From positions 1 to 5,367 of the forward strand of contig LJUE01000189.1 in NCBI GenBank assembly GCA_001303885.1: a stretch of 5,367 nt of DNA. The letters are read 5' to 3'. The translations under genes and the position numbers were made by a program. Each line of letters begins with the position of its first letter. Position 1 is the first letter of the stretch. Below the pieces are notes generated by a model. The model was not told the origin of the DNA. It saw only the letters and a list, made by a program, of their open reading frames with translations, and did not search any database. Source of the DNA: Planctomycetes bacterium SM23_32 (GTDB taxonomy: Bacteria; Planctomycetota; Brocadiia; SM23-32). Shown here in pieces: positions 5,185 through 5,367 of the stretch.

Positions 5185-5367
5185 TCAACCCGGATCGGAC
5201 GCCGCCGGCGGGGTCCCGTGGACGCGGTTGTTGTGCTCCATGTAGCTGCGGGTGGAGAGGCGGAAGATGTCGTAGCTGCCCTCGCCGTCCTTGGCCTGGT
5301 GCACGAGGGCGAACGTCAGCGGGGAGCCGGTCCGCGCCACGGCGTCATACGCGCCGGTCACGACCGC
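5185..5367 (-). CDS. C-terminal fragment of an unrecognised protein (5' end off the window)
   Basis: An open minus-strand frame of 60 codons enters at the right edge and ends at TGA (5187-5185). Visible segments include TGAYDAVARTGSPLTFALVH, QAKDGEGSYDIFRLSTRSYM and EHNNRVHGTPPAASDPG. The codons are mostly G- or C-ending, like those of the neighbouring genes, and the text reads as a folded domain followed by a Pro/Ala/Gly-rich tail. I do not recognise the family. It is co-oriented with the other genes and lies 111 nt upstream of the next start, so it may belong to the same operon or to a separate preceding unit. No clear terminator follows its stop. Confidence 0.6.
   Translation of the reverse strand, partial: AVVTGAYDAVARTGSPLTFALVHQAKDGEGSYDIFRLSTRSYMEHNNRVHGTPPAASDPG

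Overview
The window is GC-rich DNA carrying six co-oriented protein genes, all on the minus strand, so transcription runs from high to low coordinates. The two outermost genes are cut by the window edges. I found no RNA genes, insertion sequences, CRISPR arrays, att sites or origins. Long open frames on the plus strand look like GC-driven shadows.

The protein set is a malectin-domain lipoprotein, C39/BtrH-like papain-fold proteins, a squalene-cyclase-type QW repeat and an Fpg/Nei-family protein beginning MMELPEA. This suggests a Gram-negative, probably uncultured bacterium of the Planctomycetota/PVC or a similar phylum. The taxonomic guess rests on gene content and base composition only.

Layout in transcription order: (1) 5367-5185, the C-terminal 60 residues of an unrecognised protein. 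(2) A 111-nt gap with two overlapping GC-rich inverted repeats. (3) 5073-4009, a secreted, cysteine-rich protein with a cysteine-peptidase-like fold. (4) 4012-3188, an Fpg/Nei-like H2TH zinc-finger protein that overlaps the previous stop codon by 4 nt and lacks the family's catalytic N-terminal proline. (5) 3156-1537, a lipoprotein with an N-terminal malectin domain followed by the same papain-like and helical modules as gene 3. (6) A 106-nt gap with a weak promoter-like sequence. (7) 1430-858, a small exported protein made of six D-x-x-G repeats. (8) 825-1 and beyond, a protein that appears to join an AbrB/SpoVT-like region to a squalene-cyclase/prenyltransferase-like alpha-helical repeat region.

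The most notable observation is that two diverged paralogues (genes 3 and 5) flank a DNA-glycosylase-like gene and form a tight three-gene unit with it. Both paralogues keep a candidate nucleophilic Cys but have Glu where C39-type enzymes normally have the catalytic His. The Fpg-like protein has also lost its canonical nucleophile. The unit therefore contains several proteins of enzyme folds with altered active sites. No pathway can be assigned from the sequence alone, and a link between the exported proteins and the DNA-binding-type protein is inference from gene order.
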